The notes beneath the pieces were generated by a model. That model had not been told where the DNA came from. It saw nothing but the letters and a program-made list of their open reading frames with translations, and ran no database searches. The translations under genes were made by a program, and so were the position numbers. Below are positions 51,050-63,386 of a DNA stretch of 64,000 nucleotides, one piece after another; position 1 is the first letter of the stretch; every line of letters starts with the position of its first letter. This DNA is from Brachionus manjavacas (taxonomy: Eukaryota > Rotifera > Eurotatoria > Ploima > Brachionidae), in NCBI GenBank assembly GCA_019054805.1, contig JAHQIY010000007.1:2051501-2115500 (forward strand), in the 5' to 3' direction.

Positions 51050-53171
51050 ATTTGGATCGTTTTGAAAACTTGTGAAAATAATATTTTATGATGGCTATAT
51101 TTATAAAGAAAACAGTTTTATTAATCTAAAGAAAGAATTTATCTTTTTGAAATAAGATTTATTTAATTGTTTAAAAATAGATAAGTTATAAAACCTAAGC
51201 CTATTTTTATGTTTATATATTTTGTGATTGAAATTAAACAAAAAACTTCTTTAATTTTTTAAATGTGTATTTTTCGAAGCTTTATATACTTTCATGACCA
51301 GAGTTAGAAGTTTAGCAATAAGAAAAATCCATGGCTAGTTTTAAATTGAAAGCAAAAGGATTATTGTAAATCTAGGAGATTATCGAGCAAGTAAATATTT
51401 TGGTAACTAAAAAACCAAGTTTTATTTGTATGATAACAATGAAAATTACGCTCTTAATTTGCAAAAAACTATTTAAATGTTACTTTAATGAAGCAAAAAG
51501 TAACATTTTTATCACAGACAATTGGGATTAAGATTTGTTTGATCACAATTAACTTTGGAAAATCGAAATTGAGAATTTTAATTACTACACAAAATCAAAA
51601 TGAATATGTACCTTCGGAAATTAAAAGTCTATTCGAAAACAATTCTATAAACAATGACATCAAACTCGACTCTTGTCATGAACGCCAAAAACTTTATGGC
51701 TTTTAAGCAATTCTTTATAAAGTTATTTCAACCAAATTCAAATAAATTTTAGAGTCAAACTAATTTTAGTTAAAACATCAAGAACAAAAAAATTTATAAT
51801 CTTTATATTATAAAATTTTATTATTTTAAATATTTAAAGTGATAAGAGAATTTTAAATAAAGTTTTTTGAAGAAATTTGTTAAAAATCTAAATAATTTTT
51901 TTCTATGTCTATTTTTGAATAATATAAAACAATGGTAATCGAATACTGATGAATTTTTGAAAGAAATTTTTGATCGTTTCCAAAATATCTAAAGATAATT
52001 TTTAAAATCCCCAAATTAATTCTTTTTATTGCAAAATTCGAATCATGTTTCGCAAAAAAAATACTCTGCTAATTAAATCTAGATTAAAATTATGCAATTT
52101 AATTTAAATATATAAATTTCATAATAGTATTAAGTATTTTGATAATATAAAGCCATATTCAATAAACCGAATAGATTAGTTGAAATAAGATTTTCTATCA
52201 CAAATAAAGGCATTTAAAAAAAATCAAAATTTAGCTGAAAACATTAGTTAATTGAAAATTTAAAAATAAAATTTTCTTTGAATAAAGTCAGTTTATGATT
52301 TGAATTTTTCTAATACTAAGCTTAAATTTTTTGTATCAAAATTTTTAATATTTTTAAACCAAAATAGATAATTTTAGTCGTTTTATCAATTGATGAAAAT
52401 GGCTATTTTGACATTTTTTATTAATGATTAAAATTATTTGCTTGTTAAGTAGATAATTAATTCTTTAATTTAATCAATAATAATCGTTGGCAGGTTTTTG
52501 ATGAGGTCAGTTCGACATTTAGAATTTCAGGACACCAAGTTCTTTAAAACTTTGGCAAGTAAGATTCTGTGATCTAAATTTTATCACTGGCAATGCATTT
52601 TTCTGGAAAAATTGCACAATTCTTTTTAATAGATTAAAATTAACCTGAATATTTTCAAATGAGGTTTTTTGATCAAAAAATTTTAGATAAATGGTATCGA
52701 TCGAATTTTCGGAAAATCAAAATTTAATGATTAACACATGTTCATTTAAGATATTTTTTTATTTTTGAACTAATATACCCACGTATCAATGTAGTAAATT
52801 AGATTAGATAATAAAGCTTAGCCGTATTCTTTTATTTTATCCAAAATTTAGTTTATTTATTTGTTTAGTATCATTTTAAAAACCATTAGTTTGAAGTGCT
52901 GCAGTGATATTTTTAAGCTTTTAAAACAAACATTCGCCAAATGATGCTTGCTCAATTAATTTTTTATTGAACTAGCAAATTTCTTCCTCTTTGAATTGTT
53001 TTCTTAATCGCTAGTTTAAAACTATCTATTCTGTTTTATTTTTCCATTAAAAAGATTTATTAAATTCCAAATAAACGATAATTTAATCGAATTTTACAAC
53101 CTATTGAGCCTTTTAATTTCTAAGATAGCTGCTATAAGAGTAAACTTGTGTTAAATTATAATCGATTTTTA
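51050..53171. other. gene-free stretch, part 1
   Basis: Upstream of the hexosaminidase gene. AT-rich with no coding signal. A short frame at 51488-51706 has no recognisable content and is not called. Confidence 0.5.
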
Positions 53172-53875
53172 ATAATTTTTTATAAAAACAAATTCAAACT
53201 GAGTTTAAAATTAAAAAAGGAAAATGAAAGTAGGAAATTTTTGGAAATCTTGAAGTTGATTTTTTTATTGACTTAAATAGGAAATGGGACTCGAAATTAT
53301 TTAACATTTTTCGAAGAATTTTTACTTTAAAATATTCAAATTCTGTTAATTTTCATAGTATTTACTGATTTATTTTGTAGGATATCTTTGAAAAAGTATT
53401 CTAACTTTTATTGAACTATTGTTATGTTCTCCTCGTTTTGCGGAATTCTTACTTAATTTTAGACACATTTGTAAATGATTCTTGATTTTTTTTGATTTTT
53501 AGATTTAGAATTTTATAAGAAAGTTCATATTATGAATAACAAAAAAATAAACAAATAATCTAAATTAATCTATCAAAACAATTTCTTTAAATTATTTAAT
53601 TTTTTTAAATTCATCATCACAAGGCTATTTTCGAAAAAGTGGAAGTAATAGAAGTTAATGTGGTATTATGCCCTATTAAATAAATAATTACAAAATGATT
53701 CCAAGTAAAATGTTCATAATAACAATGTAGAAGATCAATCCGATGCAGTGACCTTTGTGTCAGATTGGAGCTGTTGATCAAAAAAAGAATTGAAAAAGGA
53801 GATGAACGTTTCTCCTTTTATCCGCTATGATAGAAAGGACAAATTATATTATTATTATTATTAAGTTGAATGTAA
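53172..53875. repeat. dispersed repeat, copy 1 (longer), ending in (ATT)n
   Basis: Begins TAATTTTTTATAAAAACAAA at 53173 and is nearly identical to 63388 onward for about 230 bases. It carries about 150 bases missing from the other copy (around 53405-53560). It then matches again through GATGCAGTGACCTTTGTGTC and TTATCCG to an (ATT)n tail. The trinucleotide tail suggests a retroposed SINE-like unit. Confidence 0.75.
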
Positions 53876-56800
53876 ACTTTTTAATTGAAATAATAAAATT
53901 AAATAATCAGCTTTGAAAAAAAGCAATTTTTTTTCCTAATAAGGAATGCAAGCGGAAATTTTTAAAAATCATCAAAGTAAAAGTAAGTTTGATGATTTAT
54001 TTTTGTTACTTATTAAATTTAAGCTATGAAAAAGATGTCGAGCGTTAATGAAATTTTATTATATTTAAAATTATTCTATTTACCACAAAATATAGTTTGA
54101 AGCAAAAAATGTGAATGATAAAAATAATTAATATTTAATTAATGAAAGAATCTTGGAATTTTAATGCCAAGTATTTGACCTTTTTCTTCAAGTCGTTATT
54201 TCAAGTAGTTTTTATTGGATTTTTATGTTAGCAGCACAAAAACTTTTGATAAATGGATCTAGATTAAGACAACTTCCCCATTCTTTTTCGACTATAGAAA
54301 ATATTCGGAAAATGATAACAAAGGCGTAATTAGATTGATTAATTTGTCTAGCTCAAACAAGTTCAATGAAAAATGGTAAGCAATAAATGAAACTTATACT
54401 AAATAGTCAAAATTAATAATTGTTGCATTAGGCAAGAGGTATTTTCGGAAGTTTCCGACCGAATTTATGACTGTTTAAAATCAAATATTAAAATATATAG
54501 TAAATATTTATTTGCTGATTGTATCTCTTATTAAGATCAATGGTTTTATTAATGTGTTGACTTTTGATCATATCATCAAATATAGAAATCGAAATTTTTT
54601 CACATAAAATATTTGATGATGCAAAAAATTTGAGTTTTAGGATTTTAAATGTAATCAATCATTTCACTATATGTTTTGCTTGGCATTAATTAAATTAAAT
54701 TTTATGACATGGAACTTAAATTCGGCTTTACTTAATCTACACTAAGATGCTTGTTTTTTTCCCACTAAGACAAATAATTTCATGTTAAAATTATGAAAAA
54801 AAAATTTGAGAAAATTTCGTCAGCATTCTAACTCAGAAAAGTCTTAGTTAATCTTTATTTTTCAAATTTAAATAAATAATTGATTTGCTTGAATGAAACG
54901 AAATGTTCCCTTGTATTTATTCAACATTTTAATTATTTAAGCTAATAAGATTATTATTATGTACATGAAACACAATTGTGTAATATTTTAAAATAGATCT
55001 TTTTGTTGTTTATAAATAGTATCAAATGGATCGAAGCTAATTCGAGTAGGCTCTGATTTTAAATTCGTATTTATTATCAATAGCATAGCTTAGCTAGAGA
55101 AATGATAGAATAAATCGTATTTTCTATTAATAGACGTTTCTATTCTGGATAAAAACGATCTCAAAATAAAAAAAAAAAACAGATAATTTAATACTTTAAT
55201 GGGTTTGGTAAAAAGGTATTTGTAGTAATTAAAACGTGTTCATATGCCTAAAACATACCACTAAAAGAGAACAAAAATAATAAAATTTAATACGTATTTT
55301 CCTAATTTTGTCACAGGATTATAATCAAATGCCGAAATTAAGTAATAATTAATTTTAAAACAAAATTTGGATATAATTTGGGTTTCTAGTCACAAAGGGT
55401 ATCAATTCGCTTTTTTGTTATTCACATCAAAAATAATTTTTATTTATTTTTAAAAAAAAATCTAAAAGTAACTTTTTTATGTATTATGCAGTCTTTTCGG
55501 ATTAAAAATTTGGGATCAGTTCTTGACAGACCGTATTGTCAAGCGCTAGATCGATAATGATTTTGAAATTATTATTTTAAGAAGGAGGAATTCAAATGAT
55601 ATCCATACCGGATTTCAGTATTTAAAAATTAGCTTTCAAATTGCTTGAGGGTGTCTGATTGATATTAAGATTTGATCACTCTTACAGAACATTTATTTTA
55701 ATTTATTCTGGTATTTTTTGTGCTGCTCTTTGAATAGCCTCTACAATTAATATTTAAGAAATTACTCGATATCAAATTGACATATTGTGTTAAATTTATT
55801 CTTTTTTTTAATAATCTATATGACAATTTTTCAAAGTCTAAAGCGATACATTTATTTGGAAAAAAAAATAAATGAATAATTTAAGAATTTAAGAATTTAA
55901 TAATTCCCTTAAGAAAAAAAATTTCTTCACTATTTTACTAAAAGGAAATTTGAATCTTTTATCGGGTGAATACCGATTAATTATCATATCTTTGACTGTC
56001 TAATCTATGCAAGCAATTTTTCGACTCAGTCATTTTTCAACTAAATACTTAAACTCAGAAATTTGCATTCTTTTTTTGACAGTTTGATTCCATTAATAAA
56101 GATAAAGAAATAAAAAGCATATTGAAGAAAATTGAGAGTTGATTTTCATTCTAATTTTATGATAAATTTTCGAGTACCTTTCAAAAAAAATCAATTTTTC
56201 TTCCTAATTTGACACATCAACAATCAAATTAAATTGCAACATTTTGCGAGCACCTTGGAAGAACTCAAGTGAAATTCTATAAGATTGATTTATCGCGATG
56301 AAATATGAGTTGACTTCTAGGATTAATAAAAAAACATTCTTGAATTTATCTCAATATTCATAGCCAAATCAGTTTTGAAAATTATTTTATCAGTTTTCAG
56401 ATATTTCTAGTATTAAATTAAAATTATTCCAATATTTTGTTCAAGTAAGCGAGTCAGATTATATAGATTAGTATTGACCCAAAATTGAAATCAATACTGT
56501 GAATTGACAAATAGATTTTTAGTCGAAACAATTGCAATCGAAAACTTTTTAGACTATATCATTATATTCTTATTAAAAAATAACTAGAGTTTACTTTAAT
56601 TGTTTTGATTGATTTTGGCATATATTTGGCTTATTTGTTCCTATTTGCTTTGAATCAAGCATATTGGTTTTTATGTATTTAATCGAGTTTGCCACTTTTT
56701 GGACTCAATTTATATTCATAAAGATCAACAAAATATACCATTGTTAAAAGACACACAATGCAGTCCTTGAAGTGCTGGTAGTAGGCATCAAAATCTGCCA

Positions 56801-59800
56801 GAATGATTGAATAAGATTTTTTTTGCAGAAAAAAAATAGCATATTTTATTATTAATCAAAAAATACTAATTAATTTTTAATTATTATTTATTGCGAATTG
56901 AATTTTCGAATTCAAAATTTAGGGCCACAATCGAAAATTGCAGAAAAAATGGAATAAATTTTCGAAATGAGCTAAAAATTTACGGTTAAGTGACCCAAAT
57001 AAGTAAAAATCAATCTAACTAGTTAAATTAATATAAATTGATTTTTTAGGGTTTCTTTTTTTAAGATTGAGTTAATTTCAATTTTTTATCCCATAAAAAT
57101 AAAATCTTTATAAATCCTTAAAGAAGCTATGTCAATAGAAGCTGTCAATTGAAAATTACTACCTTATTGTTAGATCAATTTTATTTTTTTGCCGACCTAT
57201 AATTAGAATTTATTTCATAAAATTATATGATTTAGATGAGTAGAAAATGAATTGACCAAGTTGGATCTTTATTATTAGATCTTTAGGAACTAGCCGTCTT
57301 TAAGAGTAAATTAATGGTACGGGTCTAGGATTAGGCTTTAATTGTTTGAATTTAATAAGCAAAATTCGGCAAAAGATAGCGCTCTTATCAGTATAGTTCG
57401 AGTGAAAACCATAATTTATCTATTCATGCAATCGATGAAAATTAATTTTGATAAAAAACTTTTTTTCATCTATTAAACAAAAAAAAAATTAACTTTGTAT
57501 AGAAAATATTTTCCAACTTATTTTATGGGATTTTAATTATTCTATTATTGGACTAAAAATCGATAGCTATTGATAATTTAATTTACCAAGATAAGGTTTT
57601 GTTCATGTCAGACTAGATTTTGCGCCGTTGGTCCTTCATAAACTTTAATTGGAGTTTTTTTTTGTTCAGACAAATATTGTCGATAAGTTAAATATTTATT
57701 TTTTGAATTTAGGACTTAATAATAAGTTGTTCGAGCTTGAAAATCAGGTAATTTTACTTTTTAATTGGAAATTTTTAATTATTAACGCAAGCAATCAAAT
57801 TATTTAATTATAAACAAATATACAATCAAAATCAAGTGTATAAGAACCAGATTTGGCATGCAATATTCTTCCTTTGGTGCCAGAGATCACGAAGAAATTC
57901 ATCTCAAATAATTTGCGCTCCTCAAGCTCCAAATCACACCACAACTGCCTTATAATTTGACTGAGACCAAGCTTACAAACTCTTCTAATTCTATTTGTAA
58001 TTAATCAGCTTTTATTTGGCATAAATATTTTTCTAAAATTACCTTTTTAGACCACAATTACTGTCAAATATTTATTTTATTTAGGCATTTTCAAGCAAGA
58101 ACCCCCTTTATTTTGTGACTATTAAATGATTTGGCCATAAGCTAGGAATGCTTAGTGAGAATTTAATTTCGAGGGACTCGAAAGTTATTCTTCAAGGGAT
58201 TTAAGTTTAATTTTGTTAAAATTAGATTAGTGTGCTCGGAGTGAAGATACAAATGTCAAGCAAGACCATGGGTGTCTTGAGACTAAATATTCATTAAGTA
58301 ATGAATCTAAGTAAATGTTAATTGAGCATCTAGCCAAGCATAAAATGAGGTTTCATTGTGCAATAAGTGTCTCTATCACTATGGGTTAGATTGATAGGTT
58401 GAGTCTATCTAACCTAATTTTCACTGATAAAATTCATCAAATCAATCAAGTTTTCTTATTCGATGAGAAGTGTTTCCAAGATAAAGTTAAATTTTATGCA
58501 TAAAAAATTAAGCTTTTCATAGTTAAAAGTAGATAAACTAGTCTTGGCATCCGGGTTAGTAAAAAATAGTTTTGGCAATTGAATTTATATTTTATTTTTG
58601 AAATCTTTTGTGTACATTGATAGCAAGATTTTCTAAGAGCCAAGTAAAGGACTTGTCAGTCAGTGATTTGAAAATCTTGGTATTTAAGCATCTATATATC
58701 CACTTGAGGTTGAATTGTGATCGAAATTTATGATAAAAAAGACGGTCCTAAGATAAACAAATTCGAAAAATCTTGAAATTTGTTTGATAAGACCAAAGAT
58801 CCTTGTCTAGAAAAAACATAAGCAGCAGAAATTTTAATCAAAAAATAATAGAGATTTTTTAAATTAAAAATTTAAGACAATAATTAAAATTTATTTTTCG
58901 AAGATTAGTATTTAATTAGGTTAAATTATATATTCAGGTCTAGAATGAGAAGAAATATGATTTAAATTTATATTAATTTAAAAATAAATTAGAAAGCTAT
59001 AATTTAGAGTTTTCTGCGAAAATTTTATCAAAAAAAATAAGACTGCTCAATAACAAATTATCAATTCCTTTTTCAAATTTGAATTTTTTTAATTTAAATT
59101 TAGTGTAAATAATTTTTTTGTTCGCTTCTACTTCTAAAGCGAGAAAATTTTCTATCAAAAGCTCATTTAAAACTTTTTAATTTTTTAAAAAAAAAAACAA
59201 AAATCGATTATCATAAATAAATAAGAAGGAAACTTTGTTTCGGATAAAAAACCATTAAATTTTCGAGACATTTAAGGTCTCTTCTGCCGAATGACACTCA
59301 GTCTTGAACGCTAAAGATTCTAGTTTAGGATCAATTAAAGGTATAACTCAGATCGATTACTTATTTAGGCCTAATTAGATTATTAATCTATTATTCCATT
59401 AACTATATATTCCAGTTTATTGCAATCGTTCTTTTATTTTTTAAAAAATGAAAAATTGCCTGGGGAAAGTAATTTCAGTGCGATACTGATAGAAAATTTA
59501 TTTTTTATTTTAGTTCTGCACAGCATTTTTCATTCAAAATTTTGATCTTTCAAGATTTTCAAAGCCGAACCGCTTTGAAATCTGTGTCTGTTGCCATGAT
59601 TAATTATTTAGTTCAAATTTTTTGCTCTTCGCATTTAATTTTTTCGATCTTAAATAAAAGTAAATATTAGAAATCAGGTGTGTTTGCTCCTCATTTAATC
59701 AATACTTGAGTAAAAACGCACTTTTTAAATTTCCAAAAAATTATTTTTGAAAAATTTATTTATTGAAAACATGCAACAGTTGCACTCTATTTGAAGATAT

Positions 59801-60902
59801 TTTAATTTCAAAATTTTTGGCTCCTTGAGGCTATTTTTCATGTGCGGATGAAATTTCAAAACAAAGCCTAATTCAATTATCGGTTTTCGATATTGATCAG
59901 CACAAACGAAAATAACTAGAACTTAATATCACTTGCCAAAGGACAAACACGCGTATCAAAAACAGACTGAGCTATGAATTAGAGTAAAATCTAGTTAATA
60001 AAATAAATTTTTAAACTGATCTTTTTTTTCTATTTTTACTAAAATTTACCAATTTGGCATGTACCAAGTTTGTATTGAACTTAGAAAAATCACATAATTC
60101 AAGAAAAATATCACGACATTTATTTTTTAACAAATTAGTCTTATCAACAAGAACTTTTTTTTAGGGAAGTGCTCAGGATACTTTATCTATGACCAAGTCA
60201 CGAATGCAAACATTACAAATAAACAAAAAGACAGTCAGACTTATTTTGTATAAATCTTCAGGTTAATAATAAACAAGATTTTAGAATAAATAAGAAGACT
60301 GAAATCAATAAATTAATGCAAATAGTTTAATTTCAAGTCAATTTTTGCTTTATGGATTATCCATTACAATCAATTACAATTTTTTTGTTTTCTTTAGCGA
60401 ATTTTATAAAGTAGCTTGTTCCTTTAAAGTAATTTTAACAAAAAGGTGATTTAAAATTTCTCGAAGAAATAGTATGCCGAGAGCCATTTAGACTATTGAA
60501 ACTCGGGCAAATGCAATTCAAACTTCCAGTACCTTCAAACGGATGTATTTGTTTAGTTTAAGAGAAAAATCCAATTTTTGTTGAGAATTTAAAAAAAAAA
60601 TAAACTCAATTTATTTAAATTGGTTTATAGTTTCCGGGCCAAAATGCTTTGTTTGTGTTCTATCCGTTTTGCCAGCACTTGCAAATAATTCTAATTATCG
60701 GATCATTAGATTCAAAAGAACGCAAATGCCTCTAGAACATATTTGACTTATTGATGCCAAAAGCCTTAATAAATCTTTATTCAAAATGTAATCTTCTTAT
60801 TCTTTTTTTAGATCAATATCTTTTTAAAAAATGTTGATAAATAACAGTATAAAGCAGTCTTGAAATGAAAAAAAATTGGTAAATTCCGAAACATATTCGA
60901 CC
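53876..60902. other. 7-kb gene-poor stretch
   Basis: No gene was recognised. 57845-57995 is richer in G+C, and its minus strand is open for about 60 codons (QLWCDLELEERKLFEMNFF, GTKGRILHAKSG), but I cannot assign it. The rest is AT-rich. It may hold leader exons or regulatory DNA for the Ig-domain gene at 60903, which cannot be seen by reading. Confidence 0.45.
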
Positions 60903-61823
60903 ATGTTCATGATGAAAATTTTGATCGAATTATTTTTTTTAATTTCAATGGGTTTTGACACTGTTAGACTTAATGCAGGCCACAAACAAAATATTTTAGA
61001 CACAACGAGGCTAATTTTTAAAAATCGCAATATACCGAATTCAGATTATAAATCACCGATTGCCAAAAAAAGACGATGCAAACGATGTCACTATTCTGAA
61101 CACGACATTGAGCTGATGAATCAAATGAACATGGAGCATCAACGATATAGAAGCTTGAATAGGTTCCAGAGTGACTCGTTTACGAAATCGAGTCACATAA
61201 AGCAGCCGAAGATCAGGGATTATTTTAACCATCATGAGTATAGAAACACAATCGAACCAAGCTATGAAAATGAAGTTTTAAATGTAAATATTGGAGATTT
61301 GGTAAATTTAACGTGTAAAGTTAACACTAAAGAAATCGACTGGTATTTTATGGACACTAATAAGACCACAACAGAGTTGTCCAAAGGATTACAGCTCTAT
61401 GTGTCTGATAGAATTAATAGAAAATTAGAAAGTCAAGCATTCGGCCTAGATGAATTTATGCGAGAAAAAAGTGAACTAGAACGTCAAGCGATACCTTTGG
61501 TAAAATACAAAGTTACAAGTGATGGTCTATCGATGCATACTCTTACTGTGCTTATTGAAAGCAAACGAGATGAAGGGTCTTATCAGTGCATCGATTCGTT
61601 TTCCGATTCGCCTTTGAAAAAGAAAATTACGGTTCATTTAAGTAAATATATTTAAAATAATAAAAAGGAAAATTATTAAAATTCTATTTTAGAGAACAAA
61701 GCACGGGCCTTACATTCAGTTTATGGCGGAAGTAGTTCGTCGTCTTTTCAATCTATTTATTGTTTATCTCATATTATTTTAAGTTTTTTTGTTTATATCA
61801 ATTTTTGTAGTTGGATTTGTTAA
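60903..61823 (+). CDS. secreted or GPI-anchored protein with one Ig domain
   Basis: Exons 60903-61641 and 61693-61823 (intron 51 bases, GTAAAT...TTTTAG) join in phase 1 to give 289 residues. The ATG at 60903 was chosen because it opens a signal peptide, MFMMKILIELFFLISMG. A basic stretch KKRRCKRC lies near residue 65. One Ig domain spans about residues 125-240: Cys138 in LVNLTCKV, Trp147 in IDWYF, Cys229 in DEGSYQC. NLT and NKT are possible N-glycosylation sites. The second exon ends in a hydrophobic run (LSHIILSFFVYINFCSWIC) preceded by a Gly/Ser-rich stretch, typical of a GPI-attachment signal. AATAAA follows the stop. Likely a cell-surface adhesion or recognition protein; the family is not identified. 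Confidence 0.82.
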
Positions 61824-62034
61824 ATTTATTATAAATAAATTGTTATTTAATTTTTTAGTAAAATTTATTTTTAAAATAAAATAATAAAATACAAACTGAA
61901 TATTAAGTTAAAATTTAAAGGATTAAACATTAAACATTTTTTAAAAACTAAATGTGGCAATGGAAAATATAATGATGAATATGTTGTTTTCCATAATCTT
62001 TGCTACTAAAGTTTTTGATAGCTTTTAATTTAAT
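61824..62034. other. 3' flank of the Ig-domain gene
   Basis: AT-rich, with AATAAA signals shortly after the stop codon. Confidence 0.5.
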
Positions 62035-62160
62035 AGTAGTAGTAGTAATAATCATTTGCTCATACTAGTGCGTTATTGCGCCTAGCTCTAAAAGGCCGAT
62101 TGCAGACATTGCCTTGAACCATTCAAAAAACTTCCCGGTCTATAAATGCTTAGAAACTTT
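62035..62160 (-). mobile_element. retrotransposon 3' end with (CTA)n tail, copy 2
   Basis: (TAG)n, then GCGCCTAGCTCTAAAAGGCC, GCAGACATTGCC and AACCATTCAAAAAACTTC, in the same order as at 32600-32740. It is a 5'-truncated 3' end in minus orientation. Confidence 0.55.
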
Positions 62161-62504
62161 TGACTGACTTCGCATTAAAAACTGACTTTTACCTACGCAG
62201 CTTTTTTGTCCACTTTTTCTAGAGTAGAGGGCATGTGCGAATGGTTTTTTAAGAATTTTGGAAAGATAATGTGAAATAGTTCATATGATAAAATCGTTTT
62301 GGAAATAGTTGTTTTAAATCTATTAATTTATAAAAATTTTTTTTTCTTTTAAGACTGATCTAATATAAAAGGCATGAATTACTTTATTTTTAATAAATTT
62401 AACATTAAATAAACGCATAAATTCTTTGCGTACCTCTAAAATATTAAAATATACCTCTAATAAATAAAAATATACCTCTAAAATAAAAATTTCCATCTAA
62501 TAAA

Positions 62505-62700
62505 TTAAATAAACACAGACTTTTTTAAAAGTCACAGTTTTAAGTCTAAGTCACAAAAATTTAAGTCAAAGTTATGACTTTGACTTTAACTAGGCCGCAA
62601 CAATAACTACCTGGAACGGCAAAAAGTTCATGTTATTCAAATTTAATTCATTGACTTGACTTGACTTAAGACCTGTGAATTAAAAACAACTCTGAATAAA
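62505..62700. repeat. GACTT-rich dispersed repeat, copy 3
   Basis: The left side has AAAAGTCACAGTTTTAAGTC and the right side TTGACTTGACTTGACTTAAG before ACCTGTGAATTAAAAACAACTCTGAA. The two sides are roughly inverted around a more GC-rich centre (GGCCGCAACAATAACTACC). The right end matches 28430-28465. Confidence 0.55.
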
Positions 62701-63154
62701 CATTTTACTGTAATTTTACTGCCATTGTGTATATACAAATTTTAGCATGATACTGACATACTTTTAGTTCGTAATGACTAATTTTTAATATTTTAGCAAT
62801 TAGGTTCCGATCCTAAATGAAGCTAAAACAAAAACCATTTGGTAAACCACACTTTTTTGTTAACTTTATATATTTAAGTACAATTTCAACAAGAAACACA
62901 GCTTTTATTCTTCTCTATAAAATTTATTACTAATTAGCATTTTCATTACTTTTGATTCAAAAGATATGAAATTAGAGTAAGAGAATCTAGTCAAGGAATT
63001 AGTAAAGTATGATCAAGTGTAATTTAAGGCTAAATAAGTATATTTTTTCCAATTAAATCTTAAGTGTATAAAGGTTCATTGCAACACTTAAAGCAGAATA
63101 TGGAAATTTAAGTTAAATTTTTCTTAACAGAAAAAAACTTAGATGCATCAGGTA

Positions 63155-63240
63155 GTATAGGAACCCGTAAAGCTGAATGGTTTGTGTGTTAGTCATGCAA
63201 GCAGAGGATCGAGGGCTCAAAACCCACTGAGGGTGAAAAA
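63155..63240 (+). repeat. tRNA-derived SINE head, candidate
   Basis: CCCGTAAAGCTGAATGGTTT resembles a tRNA 5' arm with A box, and GAGGATCGAGGGCTC resembles a B box (GWTCRANNC) 35-40 bases later. No cloverleaf closes properly, so it is not a functional tRNA. The following 63290-63380 block (GATGCAGTGACCTTCATGTC) recurs at 63810-63850 and 53740-53775. Confidence 0.35.
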
Positions 63241-63386
63241 ATCTTCAAAATATTTCAGGAGTACAGGACGAATGTTTTAACCCCTTTCATCATAAAAAAG
63301 GGCGACAGGTTTCGACTGGATAATAAAAGCGGTGTAGATTATCAACTCGATGCAGTGACCTTCATGTCAGATCTGAGCGGTTTTTA

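Noticed and set aside
51488-51706. 72-codon plus-strand frame upstream of the hexosaminidase gene
   Set aside because: No conserved content or supporting signals.
63155-63240. A functional tRNA gene
   Set aside because: Box-like words are present, but the acceptor, D and T stems do not close into a cloverleaf. A SINE head is more likely.
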